Assembly (NCBI RefSeq): GCF_033842475.1
Contig: NZ_JAWXYB010000018.1
Span: 1,657,501 to 1,721,500, forward strand
Length of the DNA stretch: 64,000 nt
DNA from: Acidiphilium acidophilum
GTDB lineage: Bacteria > Pseudomonadota > Alphaproteobacteria > Acetobacterales > Acetobacteraceae
Reading direction: 5' to 3'
The translations under genes were made by a program, and so were the position numbers. Below are positions 45,766 to 54,889 of this stretch, in pieces. Below the pieces are notes generated by a model, which saw nothing but the letters and a program-made list of their open reading frames with translations, was not told the origin of the DNA and ran no database searches. Position 1 is the first letter of the stretch, and every line of letters starts with the position of its first letter.

Positions 45766-46365
45766 TCAGAGGCCGCCCGGCTGTCCCACGAGACGCTCGA
45801 TTTCGGCGCGAACCACGCGCTCGACCAGACCGGGCAGATGGGTGTCGAGCCATGATTTCAGCAACGGGCGGATTTCCTCGCGGACGATCTCCTCGACGCT
45901 GATCCCACCCCGGCTGATCGCGAGGTTGCGGTCGGCCGATACCGTCCGCACCAGCGCGCCGATATGGCTCGCGGCCGCCTCGGCCGCCTGGGCACCGAGA
46001 ATGGGCTGCGGCCCCTCGATGGTGGAATGCGGGCTCGGCGTTGCGGCCGGACCCGCGTGACCCCGTTCGGGATCGTAGGGAACATCGGTTGCCGCAGCGC
46101 CCGGCGGCAGGGCGCTTGAGAGCGTGGAGGCGGAACTGATCGCCGCCGGGGCGGGCAACTCGCTGCTCTCATGCCGCACCGGGCCGGAGGGCGCCGGTTC
46201 GGGAACCATCATCGACGGATCGAGCATCATCACGGAGTCGGTGGTGGTGCCGCGATCGCCTGTTGGCATCGGCACGGCCTCGTCATCCTTGAGAATGCGC
46301 CGGATCGAGGAGAGGATTTCATCCATCGATGGTTCGGCATTGATCGGCTCGTTCGAAATGCTCAT
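45766..46365 (-). CDS. popZ: Polar organizing protein PopZ family (DUF2497)
   Basis: 199 aa. The N-terminal helix EPSMDEILSSIRRILKDDE and the C-terminal assembly region SVEEIVREEIRPLLKSWLDTHLPG, then LVERVVRAEIERLV, are the two conserved ends of DUF2497/PopZ; the middle is Pro/Ala/Ser-rich and disordered. PopZ forms polar condensates that anchor chromosome origins in alphaproteobacteria. ATG 46365 has a GGGAG site. In relatives valS often follows; here it does not. Confidence 0.85.
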   Translation of the reverse strand: MSISNEPINAEPSMDEILSSIRRILKDDEAVPMPTGDRGTTTDSVMMLDPSMMVPEPAPSGPVRHESSELPAPAAISSASTLSSALPPGAAATDVPYDPERGHAGPAATPSPHSTIEGPQPILGAQAAEAAASHIGALVRTVSADRNLAISRGGISVEEIVREEIRPLLKSWLDTHLPGLVERVVRAEIERLVGQPGGL

Positions 46366-46392
46366 GCGCAACTCCCGCCCTTGAGGGTCCCC

Positions 46393-47922
46393 TTATCGTG
46401 CCGCCGCCGGCGTGGGCTCGTTCAGCAGCGTGCCGTCAGGGGCGATACCTGCCGCCTCATACGCCGCATTTCCGTTGCCGAACAGCGCGTCCTTGACCTG
46501 ATCGTAGTATTTCAGATCGTCATAATGCGTCACCGGCAGGGCCAGATCGGTCGCGGTCAGACGCCCGATCGCCGCCGCGATGGAGTAGGATTCATTGACG
46601 ACGTTGGCGATATTCTGGATCTGGGTGGTCTGAGCGTTGAACAGCAATTGCTGGGCGTTCAAAACGTCGAGCGTGTCACGGGTGCCGACGATTTCCTGGC
46701 GTTCCGTGCCGTCGAGCGCGATCGCGTCGGACTTGATCTGCTCGCGCGTGCTGCGGACCGCGGCCTTCGAGGCGATCAGGCCCTCCCATGCCTGGGTTGC
46801 CGATTGCACGGCGGTACGCCTTGCATCGATCACGGCGGAATCGGCGTACTGGACCTTGTCGCGCGCCTGACGGATGGCGGCGTATTCCGAGCCGCCCTGA
46901 TAGAGCGGCACGGTGAGGTTCGCGAGCACCTGCCCACCGTTGGACGAGCTGTTCGGACCGAGGGGATTGTTCTCTTTGAAGGCGGAGGCTGAAACCGAAA
47001 GCTGTGGTGCGAGGGCGGCGATGGCGACGTCCACGGCATCGCGGTCCGCGCCCTGGGTGAACAGGGCCGATACCACGTCGGGGTTATTGATCATCGCCTG
47101 GCGGACCAGATCGGCCTTGCCCTTGATGGGCAGGGCAAGCGGCTGCGGCGGCACGAGCTGGGCAGCCGGGTAGGAACCGACTAGTTGCTTGAAGGTTTCG
47201 TTGGCGATGTTGAGGTTGCCCTGCGCCACTTCGACCTGTTCCTGCGCCCCGGCTAGCGAGGCCTTGGCCTGGGCGACGGAGGTTTCGGTGATTTCACCGA
47301 CATTGAACTGGTCGTTCACCGCGCGCAGCTGCTGGCTGAGCACGCGGCGATTGTTGATGTCCAACGCCAGCAACTGCCGGTCGGTGATGACCGTGACATA
47401 GGCGTTGACCACCTTGGTGAACACGGTTTGCTCGGTCGAAATCAACTGGGCGCGTGCGGCGTAAACGTTGTTTTTCGCCTCATGGGTCTTGGCGACGGTG
47501 GCCCCCCCCGCGAACAGCTTTTCAGTCACCGTAAGCTGGCCGATTTCCTCGTTGCGGGTCTGGGGCAACCGATCGGTGGTGACGAGCGGCAGGCCGGTGA
47601 GCGGGTTGATGCTGGCGATCTGTTCGGTCTCGGTGCCGGTGATCCGCCCGGCGGTGCCTTGCAACTCGATGGTCGGCCGCCAGCCGGCGAGCGCGGCGGG
47701 GACGGTTTCATCGGTTGCGCGCAGATTGGCACGCTGCTCCTGCAAAGTCGGGTTATCGGCGTAGGCTTCCGCCAATGCCTGCATCAGCGTCGATGGGCGG
47801 GCCGATGGATCGCTGCCCGTCACGCCGGATGGCGCGCCCGACGGCACGGCCCATGCCAGGGGCTGGAGCGCCAGAACGGTGATCGGCACGAGGGCGCAGA
47901 AATTTTTCAGTCGGCGGCGCAT
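46393..47922 (-). CDS. tolC: TolC-family outer membrane efflux protein
   Basis: 509 aa. A signal peptide (cleavage near AWA) is followed by two TolC repeats: EAYADNPTLQEQRANLRATDE and QALAEAY at the start, FNVGEITETSVAQAKASLAGAQEQV in the coiled coil, and later YAAIRQARDKVQYADSAV. It should form the trimeric outer-membrane channel for multidrug or type I export. AAGG just before favours ATG 47922 over 47928. It could serve type I export of repeat proteins such as that at 24202, but that is only inference. Confidence 0.93.
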   Translation of the reverse strand: MRRRLKNFCALVPITVLALQPLAWAVPSGAPSGVTGSDPSARPSTLMQALAEAYADNPTLQEQRANLRATDETVPAALAGWRPTIELQGTAGRITGTETEQIASINPLTGLPLVTTDRLPQTRNEEIGQLTVTEKLFAGGATVAKTHEAKNNVYAARAQLISTEQTVFTKVVNAYVTVITDRQLLALDINNRRVLSQQLRAVNDQFNVGEITETSVAQAKASLAGAQEQVEVAQGNLNIANETFKQLVGSYPAAQLVPPQPLALPIKGKADLVRQAMINNPDVVSALFTQGADRDAVDVAIAALAPQLSVSASAFKENNPLGPNSSSNGGQVLANLTVPLYQGGSEYAAIRQARDKVQYADSAVIDARRTAVQSATQAWEGLIASKAAVRSTREQIKSDAIALDGTERQEIVGTRDTLDVLNAQQLLFNAQTTQIQNIANVVNESYSIAAAIGRLTATDLALPVTHYDDLKYYDQVKDALFGNGNAAYEAAGIAPDGTLLNEPTPAAAR

Positions 47923-48000
47923 GGTCATCCTTGAGCTATCCGTTTTGGGTCGTCTGCCGGGGCCGGGCGGCGCGGGTGATTTGCATTCACTGTGCCCGCA

Positions 48001-48663
48001 TCAGAACGCGAAGGCCGGTGCGGCCGCGAATTCCGCGAGCAGCGGCGCATTGCAATCGGCTAGAACCCGGTGGGCAAAGCCTGCACCGCTGGGCTCGGCG
48101 CGGATCAGCCGTCCGACGCCGCGCTCCCGAATCACGGTGATCAGACGGCCGGTCTCGTTCAGTTGTCCGGCAAGGGCCGGAGGGAGATACTCGATTGCTC
48201 CTTCGATCACGATCAGGTCGAATCGGGTGTGCTGCGGTGCTCCCTGGATCAGCGCGCCGCCGATCAATCGGACGTCGGGTGTTTCGGCGGCGAGGGCGGA
48301 GGATGCGATCATGCGCAACGATGGCGATGATTCGAGCGCCACCACCACGCCGCCGCATGACGACAGCACCGCGGCGCCGTAGCCGGTGTTGGCACCGATA
48401 ACGAGAACCCGCTCGCCCGGCTGAACCGCCGCACTCTGCGCGAGTCTGCCGATCGTGAGCGGGCGCGGCATCATCCGTCCGTCGGCGAGCGGCAGGTCAG
48501 CATCGCTGTAAGCTTGCGCGGCGAGCGAAGGGGGCACGAACCGCTCGCGCGCAAGGGTGCGCATTGCGATGATGATCCGGTCATCAACGATGTTGTTCGG
48601 GCGGACCTGACAATCGACCATCAGGGCGCGACTGGTGCGGAAATTCAGCTCTTTTTCCTTCAT
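48001..48663 (-). CDS. Protein-L-isoaspartate O-methyltransferase family protein
   Basis: 220 aa. RALMVDCQVRPNNIVDDRIIIAM is the family N terminus. LVIGANTGYGAAVLSSCG is the SAM site, where classical Pcm has GxGxGY; the second Gly is replaced. Such alphaproteobacterial Pcm-like proteins lie upstream of tolC and may not repair isoaspartate. ATG 48663 chosen; ATG 48705 is possible. Separated from tolC by 78 bp. Confidence 0.83.
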   Translation of the reverse strand: MKEKELNFRTSRALMVDCQVRPNNIVDDRIIIAMRTLARERFVPPSLAAQAYSDADLPLADGRMMPRPLTIGRLAQSAAVQPGERVLVIGANTGYGAAVLSSCGGVVVALESSPSLRMIASSALAAETPDVRLIGGALIQGAPQHTRFDLIVIEGAIEYLPPALAGQLNETGRLITVIRERGVGRLIRAEPSGAGFAHRVLADCNAPLLAEFAAAPAFAF

Positions 48664-48826
48664 CACGTCTTTCAACAGGAAGCCTCCGGCTTTGCGCCGC
48701 ACCATCTATAAAGCGAGTCGGCGATCTCGCAAAACATTCCTTGCGCCGGGAGCGGTGACGTCGCACCGAACCGTTGCTGGTCGGTCCGCCATGCGCGTTC
48801 CTCCGGGCGGTCGGCTCGGTGCGCTC

Positions 48827-48856
48827 TTGACCATCGGGCGGCGATGGCCCGATAAG
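48827..48856 (+). promoter_or_regulatory. Candidate promoter of tRNA-Cys
   Basis: TTGACC at 48827-48832 and GATAAG at 48851-48856, 18-bp spacer. Transcription would begin about 8-10 nt before the tRNA. Confidence 0.45.
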
Positions 48857-48871
48857 CCAGCTTGCTGCGCC

Positions 48872-48945
48872 GGTCCGGTGGCAGAGTGGTGATGTAGCGG
48901 ACTGCAAATCCGCGTATGCCGGTTCGATTCCGGCCCGGACCTCCA
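48872..48945 (+). tRNA. tRNA-Cys (anticodon GCA), with encoded CCA
   Basis: 74 nt. The acceptor stem GGTCCGG pairs fully with CCGGACC; the anticodon stem GCGGA/TCCGC encloses loop CTGCAAA (GCA at 48904-48906). The T arm has GGTTCGATTCC. Discriminator T is followed by genomic CCA (48943-48945). Single gene, not in a cluster. Confidence 0.95.
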
Positions 48946-49026
48946 GACGACCGCAGCGGCGTCCGCCTTGATCGAGTACGTTCGATCCTCAAGCCTTGCA
49001 CCATTTCGCAACATCAGGCGTTCCGC

Positions 49027-49884
49027 ATGAACCGTTCCGCCACAGTCATCGCCGTTCTGCTCGTGATTGCCGGAGCGGTGCTGATCGGGTTGCTCCGGCT
49101 GTTCGTTCCTGGCGTCCTTCTGATCCTTATCGGAATCGGCGCGGCCCTCGCGTTGCGCATGGCGAATGAGTGGGAGCGCGCCGTGGTTCTGCGCCTTGGC
49201 CGGTTCGCCGGCATTCGTGGCCCCGGTGCGTTCCTGATCATTCCCGTGATCGAGACCGTCTATGTCGCGGTCGATACCCGCAAGCAAAGCACGGTGATCA
49301 GTGCGGAAAATACCCTCACCCTCGACGGCGTTTCGGTCGCGGTCGATTCCATCCTGTTCTGGAAGGTCGAGGATGTGAAGCGCGTTGCGACCGAATTGCT
49401 CGACTATCGCGCGATGATCGGTCAGGTGGCGCAGACCTCGCTGCGCGAGACCATCAGCGGCATGACCCTCGCCGAGATTCTCGGCAATCGCGAACAGATG
49501 GACCAGCGCATCCGTACCGTCATTGCTGATAAATCCCAGGATTGGGGGATTGGCGGAATCGGCGTGCAGATCCGCGACGTTCGCATTCCGGGCGAGTTGA
49601 ACGACGCGATGAGCCGCAATGCGCAGGCGGAGAAGGAAAAGCAGGCGCGTGTGACGCTCGCGAGTTCGGAAGTCGCCATTGCCGAACAGATCGTGCGGGC
49701 CGGCGATATCTATGCCGCAAATCCCGCCGCGCTGAAGATCAGGCAGATGAACCTGATTTACGAAATGAACAAGAACAAAGGCACGACGATCCTGATCCCG
49801 ACCGATCTGGCCGGGGCGATGTCCGGCGTGCTCGGTACGATCCAGCCGCCCCTTTCGCCCGAGCCTGAGGCGAAACGGCCGTAA
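49027..49884 (+). CDS. Slipin/stomatin-like SPFH-domain membrane protein
   Basis: 285 aa. An N-terminal hairpin of hydrophobic segments (residues 5-45) anchors the SPFH domain: RMANEWERAVVLRLGRFAGIRGPGAFLIIPVIE. The later helical part AMSRNAQAEKEKQARVTLASSEV is the coiled-coil region. Slipins form membrane microdomain scaffolds and are often paired with an NfeD membrane protein, which is not adjacent here. ATG 49027 removes an upstream extension that reads through the tRNA. Confidence 0.88.
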   Translation: MNRSATVIAVLLVIAGAVLIGLLRLFVPGVLLILIGIGAALALRMANEWERAVVLRLGRFAGIRGPGAFLIIPVIETVYVAVDTRKQSTVISAENTLTLDGVSVAVDSILFWKVEDVKRVATELLDYRAMIGQVAQTSLRETISGMTLAEILGNREQMDQRIRTVIADKSQDWGIGGIGVQIRDVRIPGELNDAMSRNAQAEKEKQARVTLASSEVAIAEQIVRAGDIYAANPAALKIRQMNLIYEMNKNKGTTILIPTDLAGAMSGVLGTIQPPLSPEPEAKRP

Positions 49885-50020
49885 TCGCGGCCAGACCACT
49901 CAAACAGACCTGTGGTGCAATCGGGATGTGAAACGGCGCGCTCTCATAATCGGTGAGATGGTCTTTCTATAAATCCTATCATAACGCCGATTGGATAATA
50001 TCCGATGAAGAAAAAGCGGC

Positions 50021-50554
50021 CTATTGCAAGGAATATTCGACCTCGGCGGTATAGTCGGGCTGATCGGGGCCGAGATAGGAACTGAACAGGGTGAATTCGG
50101 CCACCGGTATCGGGGGCGAACGGTAGAGGTTGCGGCTCTGGACGAATTCGGCGAATCTCGGCCCGACCGGCAGATCCATCCGCGCCAGTGTTACGTGCGG
50201 CGTGTAGCGGCGGCGTTCGTGCACCAGCCCGATCCGGCGCAGTGCGGTTTCGATTTTGGTTTGCAGATGAAACAGCGACTCGTTCCGCTCCACCCCGATC
50301 CAGAGCGCTGAAACCCGTCCGGCTTTCTCGAACCACCCTGCCCCGGTCAGAACCAGAGAAAATCCGCGTCCCCGCACCGCCGCCAGCGCGTGATCGATTT
50401 CCTCGGCCTCAAGCCGCTTCGCCTCGCCGATGAAGCGCAGCGTGAGGTGCATGTTCTGCGCCGGAACCCAGCGCGCTCCCGGCAGGTTGAACGCGAACCC
50501 CGCCAGGGTCGTCTTGATCTCCCATGGCAGGTCGAGAGCGACAAACAGACGCAT
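50021..50554 (-). CDS. thpR: RNA 2',3'-cyclic phosphodiesterase
   Basis: 177 aa 2H phosphoesterase. The two HxTx motifs are HLTL (H36) and HVTL (near residue 119), each followed by the usual strand (RFIGEA; ARMDLPVG). It opens 2',3'-cyclic phosphates on RNA ends. It follows argC by 48 bp on the same strand. Confidence 0.92.
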   Translation of the reverse strand: MRLFVALDLPWEIKTTLAGFAFNLPGARWVPAQNMHLTLRFIGEAKRLEAEEIDHALAAVRGRGFSLVLTGAGWFEKAGRVSALWIGVERNESLFHLQTKIETALRRIGLVHERRRYTPHVTLARMDLPVGPRFAEFVQSRNLYRSPPIPVAEFTLFSSYLGPDQPDYTAEVEYSLQ

Positions 50555-50602
50555 GAACGGCCCTCCTCGCAGCGCATATGCTGCCGAGACCGCACCGATC
50601 GG

Positions 50603-51559
50603 TCAAGCGTGCATCGCCACCTTCCCCGCCGCTGCGGATCTGGCATCGAGGCCGAGCATCAGCCCGATATTCTGCACCGCCGCGCCAGCCGCGCCTTTGC
50701 CCAGATTATCGAGCCGCGCGACCAGAACGGCCTGACTCTCGGCTTCGTTTTCGAACACGAACAACTCCATGACATCCGACCCCGCGGCCCCTTCGGCATC
50801 GAGCCGCTGTTCCGCCGGGGTCATCCGCACCTTTACCTGCGTGGCCCCGTCGTAACGGTCGACCAGGGCGCACTCGATCTCGCGCGCGGTCGGTCGTCCG
50901 GGCAGCGCGTCGAGATGGAGCGGCACCGAAACGAGCATCCCCTGCCGGAAATGTCCGATCGAGGGGACGAATAGCGGCCGTCGTGCCAGCCCGGCATGAT
51001 GCGCGATCTCGGGTACGTGCTTGTGATTCAGGGACAGGCCGTAAAGCTCGAAGGCCGGTCCGCCCGCGTTGTTATGATCCGCGATCAACGACTTGCCGCC
51101 GCCCGAATATCCTGAAACCGCGTTGATCGTGATCGGAAAATCCGCCGGAACCAATCCGGCTTCGACCAGCGGCTTCAGCAGGGCGATCGCGCCGGTCGGG
51201 TAGCAGCCGGGGTTCGAGACCCGGGCGGCCTGTGCGATAGATTGTGGCTGTTCCGGAGCCATTTCTGAAAATCCGTACGTCCATCCTCGTGAAATGCGAT
51301 GCGCTGAACTCGCGTCGAGCAGGCGCGGCGCGGCGCTGCCCAGACCTTCCACCATATCCGCCGCTTCGCGGGCCGCCTCATCGGGCAGGCACAACACAAC
51401 GAGATCGACCGATGCCATCATCGCGCGGCGCGCGGCATTATCCTTGCGGGCATGCAGATCGAGGCTCTGCACCACCACGCCATCGACCCGTCGCAACCGC
51501 TCGACGATCTGCAATCCCGTGGTGCCGGCCTCGCCGTCGATGAAAACCCGCTTGCTCAT
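50603..51559 (-). CDS. argC: N-acetyl-gamma-glutamyl-phosphate reductase, type 2
   Basis: 318 aa. Rossmann start RVFIDGEAGTTGLQIVERL; catalytic C119 in RVSNPGCYPTGAIALL. The shorter length and DGEAGTTG start mark the type-2 form. It reduces N-acetylglutamyl phosphate in arginine synthesis. ATG 51559 has GGAGGG about 8 nt upstream. Divergent from secB. Confidence 0.95.
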   Translation of the reverse strand: MSKRVFIDGEAGTTGLQIVERLRRVDGVVVQSLDLHARKDNAARRAMMASVDLVVLCLPDEAAREAADMVEGLGSAAPRLLDASSAHRISRGWTYGFSEMAPEQPQSIAQAARVSNPGCYPTGAIALLKPLVEAGLVPADFPITINAVSGYSGGGKSLIADHNNAGGPAFELYGLSLNHKHVPEIAHHAGLARRPLFVPSIGHFRQGMLVSVPLHLDALPGRPTAREIECALVDRYDGATQVKVRMTPAEQRLDAEGAAGSDVMELFVFENEAESQAVLVARLDNLGKGAAGAAVQNIGLMLGLDARSAAAGKVAMHA

Positions 51560-51653
51560 GTTCAAGCCCTCCGTTGCCATGCTGGCACCAAATGCGACAC
51601 CGTGCTAGGCGGGCGCCCAATCCGATGGCGCAATTCAGATGGAGCAGCCCCAC

Positions 51654-52154
51654 ATGTCCGAAACCGCAACCGCCCCGCTCACCCTCAACATCCAGTACAC
51701 CAAGGACCTCAGCTTCGAAGTTCCGAACGCGCCGGCGATCTATACCATCCTGCGCCAGCCGCCGGCAGTGAATATCAACCTCGATGTTCAGGTCCGCCGC
51801 CTGCAGGAAGACCAGAACGTTTACGAGGTTACCCTCGCCACCCGCGCGGAGGCCACGATTCCCACGCCGCCGGAAACCGCCAATGGTGGCGAACCTGCCA
51901 AGGACATGACCGTGTTCATTGCCGACTTGTCCTATTCCGGCATTTTCACCCTCACCGGTATCCCCGACAATCAGGTCGAGCCGGTTCTGCTGGTGGAATG
52001 CCCGCGCCTGCTGTTCCCGTTTGCCCGCAACATTCTTGCCGATGTCACCCGCGACGGCGGGTTTCCGCCGGTCATGCTCGGGCCGGTCGATTTCGTCGGT
52101 CTCTGGCAGTCCCGCCGCGAACAGATGGACGCGACACCTGTTGCGAATGCCTGA
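51654..52154 (+). CDS. secB: Protein-export chaperone SecB
   Basis: 166 aa. LTLNIQYTKDLSFEVPNAP and the acidic/hydrophobic core MTVFIADLSYSGIFTLTGIP, then CPRLLFPFARNILADVTRDGGFPPVML are SecB hallmarks. It holds preproteins unfolded and hands them to SecA. ATG 51654 is preferred (GGAG 9 nt upstream); ATG 51639 gives five more residues. Confidence 0.95.
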   Translation: MSETATAPLTLNIQYTKDLSFEVPNAPAIYTILRQPPAVNINLDVQVRRLQEDQNVYEVTLATRAEATIPTPPETANGGEPAKDMTVFIADLSYSGIFTLTGIPDNQVEPVLLVECPRLLFPFARNILADVTRDGGFPPVMLGPVDFVGLWQSRREQMDATPVANA

Positions 52155-52165
52155 GCTGCCGTGAA

Positions 52166-52188
52166 GGCCGGGGGCCCTGCCCCTGGTC
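52166..52188 (+). terminator. Hairpin after secB
   Basis: A 9-bp stem including G-T pairs (52166-52174 with 52180-52188, 5-nt loop) begins 11 bp after the secB stop. There is no T-run, so it may be only a weak terminator before thrC. Confidence 0.35.
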
Positions 52189-52223
52189 GCCGGTGAAGGC
52201 GGAGCAAGCATAAGGATCGAGTG

Positions 52224-53627
52224 ATGCGTTACATTTCGACGCGGGGCGCGGCACCGGCTCGGGATTTCGATGGGGTGTTGCTGGCGGGTCTTGCCGAGGA
52301 TGGCGGGTTGTTCGTCCCTGAGGCTTGGCCGGTATTTTCTCCGGCTGAACTTCGGGCGATGCGTGGACTGCCTTACGCGGAACTCGCCGCACGGGTGATG
52401 GCGCCTTTCGTGTGCGGCGGTGCGGTGACGATGCCTGATCTGCAGGACATGTGCCGCGCTGCGTATCGCGGGTTCGACCGGGCGGCGGTGGTGCCGCTGG
52501 TGCAGCTGGAGCCGGGTCTGTTCGCGCTCGAATTGTTCCACGGACCGACTTTGGCGTTCAAGGATCTGGCGCTGCAGGTGGCCGGGCGGTTGTTCGACCA
52601 TGTGCTGGAGGCGCGTGACCAGCGGGTGACGATCGTGGGAGCGACCTCGGGCGACACGGGTTCGGCGGCGATCGAGGCCTGCCGTGACCGCGCGCGGGTG
52701 GATATTGCGATCCTGCATCCCGAAGGACGCACATCCGAGGTGCAGCGCCGGCAGATGACCACGGTGCGGGCGCCGAACGTGTTGAATATCGCGGTGCACG
52801 GCAATTTCGACGATTGCCAGGATCTGGTGAAGGCGATGTTCGCCGATGCGCCGTTCCGCGAGGATTTGCGGCTGTCGGCGGTCAATTCGATCAACTGGGC
52901 GCGGATTGCCGGGCAGATTCCGTATTTCGTCGCGGCGGCGCTGGCGCTGGGAGCGCCCGACCGGGAGGTGGCGGTTTCGGTGCCGACCGGTAATTTCGGC
53001 AATGTGCTCGCGGCGTGGGCCGCGAAAAAAATGGGCGTGCCGATTGCGCGATTCATCGTCGGCAGCAATGCGAACGACATTCTGGCGCGGTTTCTGGCGA
53101 GCAACGACATGAGCGCCGCCGGTGTGGTCGAGACCGTTTCGCCGTCGATGGACATTCAGGTCAGTTCGAATTTCGAACGGCTTTTGTTCGAGTTCCAGCA
53201 TCGTGATGCGGTGGTGACGGCGCGGACGATGGCGGATTTCCGGGCGAGCGGACGGATGGCCGTCGATGAGCCGGTCTGGCGCGCGGTGCGGCGGGAGTTC
53301 ACCGGATTTACGCTCGGCGATGAGGCGACTTTGGCGGAAATCGGCCGGATTGAACGCGACTACGGCTACATCGCCGATCCGCACAGCGCGATCGGCATTG
53401 CCGCCGCGCGCGCCTGCTCGCCGATCGGCATACCGGTGATCGCAGCGGCTACCGCGCATCCCGCCAAGTTCCCGGATGCGATGGAGCGCGCGATCGGCGT
53501 ACGGCCCACTCTCCCTGAACGGTTAAAAGACCTATATCATCGTCCTGAAGTCTTTCAGCGGTCCAGCAACCGCCTCGCCGAGGTCCAGGCGCTGGTTCGC
53601 AATTTTGCGCATAGGAACAATGCATGA
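52224..53627 (+). CDS. thrC: Threonine synthase
   Basis: 467 aa PLP enzyme. The cofactor lysine is K113 in HGPTLAFKDLALQ; GATSGDTGSAAIEA and SVPTGNFGNVLAAW bind the phosphates. It converts O-phosphohomoserine to threonine. ATG 52224 with AAGGA upstream. Its stop overlaps the peptidase start by 4 bp, a thrC-M16 pairing common in alphaproteobacteria. Confidence 0.96.
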   Translation: MRYISTRGAAPARDFDGVLLAGLAEDGGLFVPEAWPVFSPAELRAMRGLPYAELAARVMAPFVCGGAVTMPDLQDMCRAAYRGFDRAAVVPLVQLEPGLFALELFHGPTLAFKDLALQVAGRLFDHVLEARDQRVTIVGATSGDTGSAAIEACRDRARVDIAILHPEGRTSEVQRRQMTTVRAPNVLNIAVHGNFDDCQDLVKAMFADAPFREDLRLSAVNSINWARIAGQIPYFVAAALALGAPDREVAVSVPTGNFGNVLAAWAAKKMGVPIARFIVGSNANDILARFLASNDMSAAGVVETVSPSMDIQVSSNFERLLFEFQHRDAVVTARTMADFRASGRMAVDEPVWRAVRREFTGFTLGDEATLAEIGRIERDYGYIADPHSAIGIAAARACSPIGIPVIAAATAHPAKFPDAMERAIGVRPTLPERLKDLYHRPEVFQRSSNRLAEVQALVRNFAHRNNA

Positions 53628-54889
53628 CCGACGGTGTTCAGATCACCCATCTCGATTCCGGGCTCACGATCCTGACCGAGCGGATGGAGCGGGTGGAAAC
53701 GGTCTCGTTCGGCGCTTACGCCGGGGTTGGCACCCGCCATGAGACCGCGCCGGAAAACGGGGTCTCGCATTTCCTCGAACATATGGCGTTCAAAGGGACC
53801 GAAAAGCGCAATGCGGTCGAAATTGCCGAGGCGGTCGAGGATGTCGGCGGGCATATCAATGCCTACACCTCGCGCGAGCAGACGGCGTATTACGTGAAGA
53901 TGCTGAAGGACGATCTGCCGCTTGGGATCGATATCATCGGGGATATTCTCTGCCATTCCACCTTCGACGCCAACGAGTTCGAACGCGAGCGGGGCGTGAT
54001 CCTGCAGGAGATCGGCCAGGCGAACGATACGCCGGATGACATTGTGTTCGACCATTTCCAGCAGGCAGCGTATCCGGGCCAGCCGATGGGCTGGCCGACC
54101 CTGGGCACCGAGGCGATCATCAAATCGCTCTCGCCGGATGTTTTGCAGCGCTACATGCGCGCGCATTACACGCCGAAGAACATCGTCGTGTCGGCTTCGG
54201 GCAAGCTCGATCATCAGCAGGTGGTGGATCTGGTGAGCGAGCATTTCGCCGATCTGCCCAACGCGACGCAGACTCCGCCGGTTCCCGGGATTTATGGCGG
54301 CGGCGAGTATCGCGAGATCCGTGATCTCGATCAGGCGCATCTGGTGCTCGGCTTTCCGGCCGTCGGATACAGCGATCCCGATTTTCATGCGGCCATGCTG
54401 TTATCCACCCTTCTCGGCGGCGGGATGTCGTCGCGCCTGTTTCAGGAGATCCGGGAGAAGCGCGGGTTGGTCTATTCGATCTATTCCTTTGCGTTACCGA
54501 ATAACGATGCGGGTCTGTTCGGTATCTACGCGGGAACCGGTGAAGCCGAGGCGGCGGAACTCGTGCCGGTCACGCTCGGCGAACTGGCCAAGGTGCAGGA
54601 GTCGGTAACGGATGCGGAATTGCGCCGCGCCCGGGCGCAGGTGAAGGCCGGGTTGCTGATGTCGCTCGAATCGACCGGCAGCCGGTGCGAACAACTGGCG
54701 CGGCAATGGCAGGTGTTCGGCCGGATCGTCCCGATCGCCGAGACCGTGGCGAAGATCGACGGGGTGACCGAGGCCGACATCACGCGCGTCGCAGCGCGGA
54801 TTTTTCGTGGGAAACCGACGCTTGCCGCGATCGGCCCGATCGGGCGGGTGCCGCAGATGCCGAAGATTCTGGAGAGGCTCGCGGCATGA
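53624..54889 (+). CDS. M16-family zinc peptidase (mitochondrial processing peptidase-like)
   Basis: 421 aa. The inverted zinc motif HxxEH is H49-F-L-E52-H53 (GVSHFLEHMAFKGT); the third ligand Glu lies in the following helix (NAYTSREQTAYY region onward). GGGMSSRLFQEIREKRGLVYSIYSF is the C-terminal active-cleft motif. Homologous to the beta subunit of mitochondrial processing peptidase. Overlaps thrC and pmbA by 4 bp each. Confidence 0.93.
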   Translation: MTDGVQITHLDSGLTILTERMERVETVSFGAYAGVGTRHETAPENGVSHFLEHMAFKGTEKRNAVEIAEAVEDVGGHINAYTSREQTAYYVKMLKDDLPLGIDIIGDILCHSTFDANEFERERGVILQEIGQANDTPDDIVFDHFQQAAYPGQPMGWPTLGTEAIIKSLSPDVLQRYMRAHYTPKNIVVSASGKLDHQQVVDLVSEHFADLPNATQTPPVPGIYGGGEYREIRDLDQAHLVLGFPAVGYSDPDFHAAMLLSTLLGGGMSSRLFQEIREKRGLVYSIYSFALPNNDAGLFGIYAGTGEAEAAELVPVTLGELAKVQESVTDAELRRARAQVKAGLLMSLESTGSRCEQLARQWQVFGRIVPIAETVAKIDGVTEADITRVAARIFRGKPTLAAIGPIGRVPQMPKILERLAA

